Part shown: positions 61,907-64,000 of the stretch, one piece after another | How positions within the stretch are numbered: the first letter of the stretch is position 1 | Layout of the letters: every line of letters starts with the position of its first letter | From: Chitinophaga hostae | GTDB lineage: Bacteria; Bacteroidota; Bacteroidia; Chitinophagales; Chitinophagaceae | Direction: 5' to 3' | Length of the DNA stretch: 64,000 nucleotides | Assembly: GCF_018224885.1 (NCBI RefSeq) | Contig: NZ_JAGTXB010000013.1 | Span: forward strand, 1 to 64,000 | The notes under the pieces: model-generated | Database searches by the model: none | What the model saw: the letters and a program-made list of their open reading frames with translations, nothing else | What the model was told of the DNA's origin: nothing | Position numbers and translations under genes: made by a program

Positions 61907-63433
61907 ATGACTTGTAAAAAAATTATCAATACCGGCGTAGCTATGCTGCTGGCAGGGCTGCCGGTTATACCCGCCCTGGCACAGGAAAGGAAAGCAAGTA
62001 TCAGCGAGTTAAAAGCGGTGATAGCAAAGTACCCGGATAGCCTGGGAGCGCATCAGCAGTTTATTGAAGCATTCCGTAAAAGTATTCCCAATGCATCTTT
62101 CCGCAATGGAGATTCTGTTGTATCGTTATTGAAAGGACAGTATGCGCAGTGGGCAAAACAATTCCCTAAATCGGCCACAGTGCCGTATGCATTGGGAGCC
62201 GCCTTTGCTGATGTAGAAAGTCCGAAAGCAAAGCCCTACCTGTTAAAGGCCGTAGCATTGAATCCTCAGCTGGCCCCGGCCTGGATGGACCTTGCTATTG
62301 ATGCCGACCGTTGGGGAAACCAGGACGGAGCAAGAGAATATATGGGTAAGGCATCGGCCGCTGATCCTTCAGATCCGGGGTATGCTTTTTATTATGCCAT
62401 GGATTTTGAGCATGTTGACGGGAAAAAGTGGCGGACCATGTTGTATGACCTGGCCAAAAAATTTCCGCAAAGTGAACGCGGGGCACAGGGTTTATACTGG
62501 CTGGGCGCCAGGAGCAGGGATACTGCAGAAAAAATAATGGTGTATGAGCAGATGCGTGCCGCTTATCCGCCGGCAAAGTTCAGCTGGTCGTCGGGTGGCA
62601 TGGAGGATCTGTTCAGCATCTACCTGAAAACCAATCCCGCAAAAGCGGCAGAACTGGCGGCTGCCCTGAAAGGCCAGGAAGGCTGGGGGGCAAAGGATAC
62701 CCTGGCCGGGAAGATTGTAACGATAAACGGCCTGTTGCAGCAACAGCAATTCAGGGAGGCTGCCGGGATGCTGGCAGGCGTGAAGCTGCCCCGCTACACA
62801 AGGCTGACCACCTTTATCGCCCAGCTGAAAGCCCAGGCTGCGCACGGCATGGGAAATACAACGGACGCGTATAACGGACTGGCCACTATTTATGCCAAGG
62901 AACCAACAGATGATTTATGGAAAGGACTTGAAGTGTATGGAAAAGCCCAGGGCAAAGATCAGCAGCAGATAGAAAATGATATATGGCAGATAAGACAGCA
63001 AACCATTAAACCTGCGCCGCCTTTTAACCTCGGATTGTATACTTCCTCCGGAACTGCTTCCCTGGCGGATTATAAGGGGAAAGTAGTGTTGCTGACCTTC
63101 TGGTTTCCGGGTTGTGGTCCCTGCCGCGGAGAATTCCCGCATTTTCAAAATGTGATGGACAAGTTTAAAGGACAGGATGTGGCCTATGTAGGCATTAACG
63201 TTTCGCCGGACCAGGATGAATATGTGGTGCCGTTTATGAAAGGAACAGGTTATTCTTTTACCCCGCTGCGCGCTGATGATGATTGGGCAGCGAAGGTATA
63301 TAAAGTACGCGGAGAGCCTACCAATTTCCTCATTGATCAAAACGGTCAGATGGTGTTTACAGACTTCCGGATAGACGGTAGTAATGAGCGGACGCTGGAA
63401 CTGATGATTGGCTCGGTGTTGAAAAGAAAATAG
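61907..63433 (+). CDS. TPR-TlpA periplasmic thiol-disulfide protein (second cassette)
   Basis: The 508-residue protein has a signal peptide (PALAQ), ~340 residues of TPR-like helices (KAKPYLLKAVALNPQLAPAWMDLAI), and a C-terminal thioredoxin fold. The active site is CGPC in LTFWFPGCGPCRGEFPHFQ, preceded by Gly rather than the usual Trp. The cis-Pro loop is VRGEPTNFLIDQNG. The plan matches TlpA-like protein 3 of the first cassette. It is the only redox protein in this cassette and is closed by a terminator. Confidence 0.9.
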   Translation: MTCKKIINTGVAMLLAGLPVIPALAQERKASISELKAVIAKYPDSLGAHQQFIEAFRKSIPNASFRNGDSVVSLLKGQYAQWAKQFPKSATVPYALGAAFADVESPKAKPYLLKAVALNPQLAPAWMDLAIDADRWGNQDGAREYMGKASAADPSDPGYAFYYAMDFEHVDGKKWRTMLYDLAKKFPQSERGAQGLYWLGARSRDTAEKIMVYEQMRAAYPPAKFSWSSGGMEDLFSIYLKTNPAKAAELAAALKGQEGWGAKDTLAGKIVTINGLLQQQQFREAAGMLAGVKLPRYTRLTTFIAQLKAQAAHGMGNTTDAYNGLATIYAKEPTDDLWKGLEVYGKAQGKDQQQIENDIWQIRQQTIKPAPPFNLGLYTSSGTASLADYKGKVVLLTFWFPGCGPCRGEFPHFQNVMDKFKGQDVAYVGINVSPDQDEYVVPFMKGTGYSFTPLRADDDWAAKVYKVRGEPTNFLIDQNGQMVFTDFRIDGSNERTLELMIGSVLKRK

Positions 63434-63460
63434 TTTCCTTCAGCCCCATTTATATTTTAG

Positions 63461-63489
63461 GAGGCCACTGATTTTCAGTGGCCTCTTTT
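63461..63489 (+). terminator. Terminator of the second SusCD cassette
   Basis: An 11-bp perfect stem (gaggccactga / tcagtggcctc) with a 3-base loop is followed by four T. It lies 27 bases after the stop. Confidence 0.88.
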
Positions 63490-63619
63490 GTTGCCCTAAC
63501 CAGTTACATCCTCTAATGCGCCAGATAATAAATAAAACCCGCGAATCGCTGGTTAGCACTCCCGGCGCTGTAGTTAAAGCATATATTTCGGGTATTGTTT
63601 AGCCTTAAATTCTCACCAT

Positions 63620-64000
63620 ATGTCTTTCACCCAAAAAAAAAACTACATAAGATTAGTATCCATTTGCATGTTGATGACCAGCATCATCTTTGTTGGTTGT
63701 AAGAAAGAAGGTGCCCAGGGACCGGAAGATAAGTACAGTGCCCTTTTTAAAGACAGAACCTGGAGTGGTGAATTTAAATATGCCAACAAGTTCATAACGG
63801 AGCCGTTTAATATGACCTTTAAAGGAGACGGTACTTTGATTTGGAGAGAGTACTCCAATACCTACGGTGGCAAGTATACCATTGATAAAAATGCCGGTAT
63901 TATTACGTTTGGCCTTAATCCATCCGCCTCGCAGGTGTCAGCAAAAATTGCCTTAGAAGGAAAACTGACAGATTTTACCTTTAACCAAAGCGAATGGAGA
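63620..64000 (+). CDS. Lipoprotein of unknown function, cut by the window end
   Basis: The ATG at 63620 opens a frame that runs to the window edge (127 codons seen, no stop). It starts with a signal peptide and lipobox (SIIFVGC, Cys at residue 27), then KKEGAQGPEDKY. The visible mature part is beta-rich (TWSGEFKYANKF, FNMTFKGDGTLIWREYSNTYGGKYTIDKNAGIITFGL) and resembles small lipocalin-like or DUF-type lipoproteins common in Bacteroidota, without a firm family. A run of ten A near the start (63633-63642) could be a frameshift-prone spot. The gene is read alone after the terminator at 63489. Confidence 0.75.
   Translation, partial: MSFTQKKNYIRLVSICMLMTSIIFVGCKKEGAQGPEDKYSALFKDRTWSGEFKYANKFITEPFNMTFKGDGTLIWREYSNTYGGKYTIDKNAGIITFGLNPSASQVSAKIALEGKLTDFTFNQSEWR

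Overview
The window is a contiguous piece of a Bacteroidota chromosome, most likely family Chitinophagaceae and Chitinophaga-like (inference). Supporting signs are a type IX secretion/gliding gene cluster, two FecI-FecR-SusC-SusD cassettes, Bacteroidota-type promoters (TAnnTTTG at -7), a tmRNA whose tag ends in YAMAA, and abundant secreted proteins with SPI or lipoprotein signals. No CRISPR array, rRNA, tRNA, integrase or transposase was seen.

Layout. 1-9.7 kb: a surface/T9SS cluster on the + strand, made of the 3' part of a giant Calx-beta adhesin with a CHU_C sorting domain, a PorP/SprF-like protein, a PorE-like TPR/propeller/OmpA lipoprotein and a propeller/Calx-beta protein. 9.7-20.3 kb: housekeeping genes. 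On the - strand are a GNAT and DsbA-like pair, a PrsW and PolX-like pair, a histone H1-like gene and rplU-rpmA. On the + strand are a GH3-family enzyme, dxr, rseP and tmRNA. 20.3-25.5 kb: a - strand accessory block with a truncated DUF6088-like remnant, a head-GIN protein, a TonB-receptor-like barrel, a DUF4252 protein, a small membrane protein and an ECF sigma factor. 26-39.1 kb: sigma, FecR, SusC, SusD, then five consecutive thioredoxin-fold TlpA-like proteins. 39.2-46.2 kb: mixed single genes (OmpA/LamG-like protein, WKN-repeat protein, M57-type metalloprotease lipoprotein, secreted epoxide hydrolase, DUF899, HopJ family, a 138-aa unknown). 46.2-54.6 kb: a poorly characterised block with a clostripain-like (C11) cysteine peptidase, a hybrid-type sensor kinase, a convergent LuxR-type regulator and three unknown envelope genes. 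54.8-63.4 kb: a second sigma, FecR, SusC, SusD, TPR-TlpA cassette, followed by a lipoprotein cut by the window end.

How the genes work together. Both SusC/SusD cassettes fit the cell-surface signalling plan in which the outer-membrane transporter signals through FecR to a FecI-type sigma factor. Neither carries a glycoside hydrolase, polysaccharide lyase or sulfatase. Both carry periplasmic thiol-disulfide proteins instead, so the cargo is probably not a simple polysaccharide (inference).

The strongest candidates for new biology are the thiol-rich SusCD cassettes, the PolX-like protein with an intact PHP site but no polymerase aspartates, and the C11-peptidase/two-component/membrane-trio neighbourhood with its overlapping divergent and convergent gene ends. 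The set of long, near-perfect palindromes between genes is also notable. All functional calls come from reading the sequence; no database search was run.
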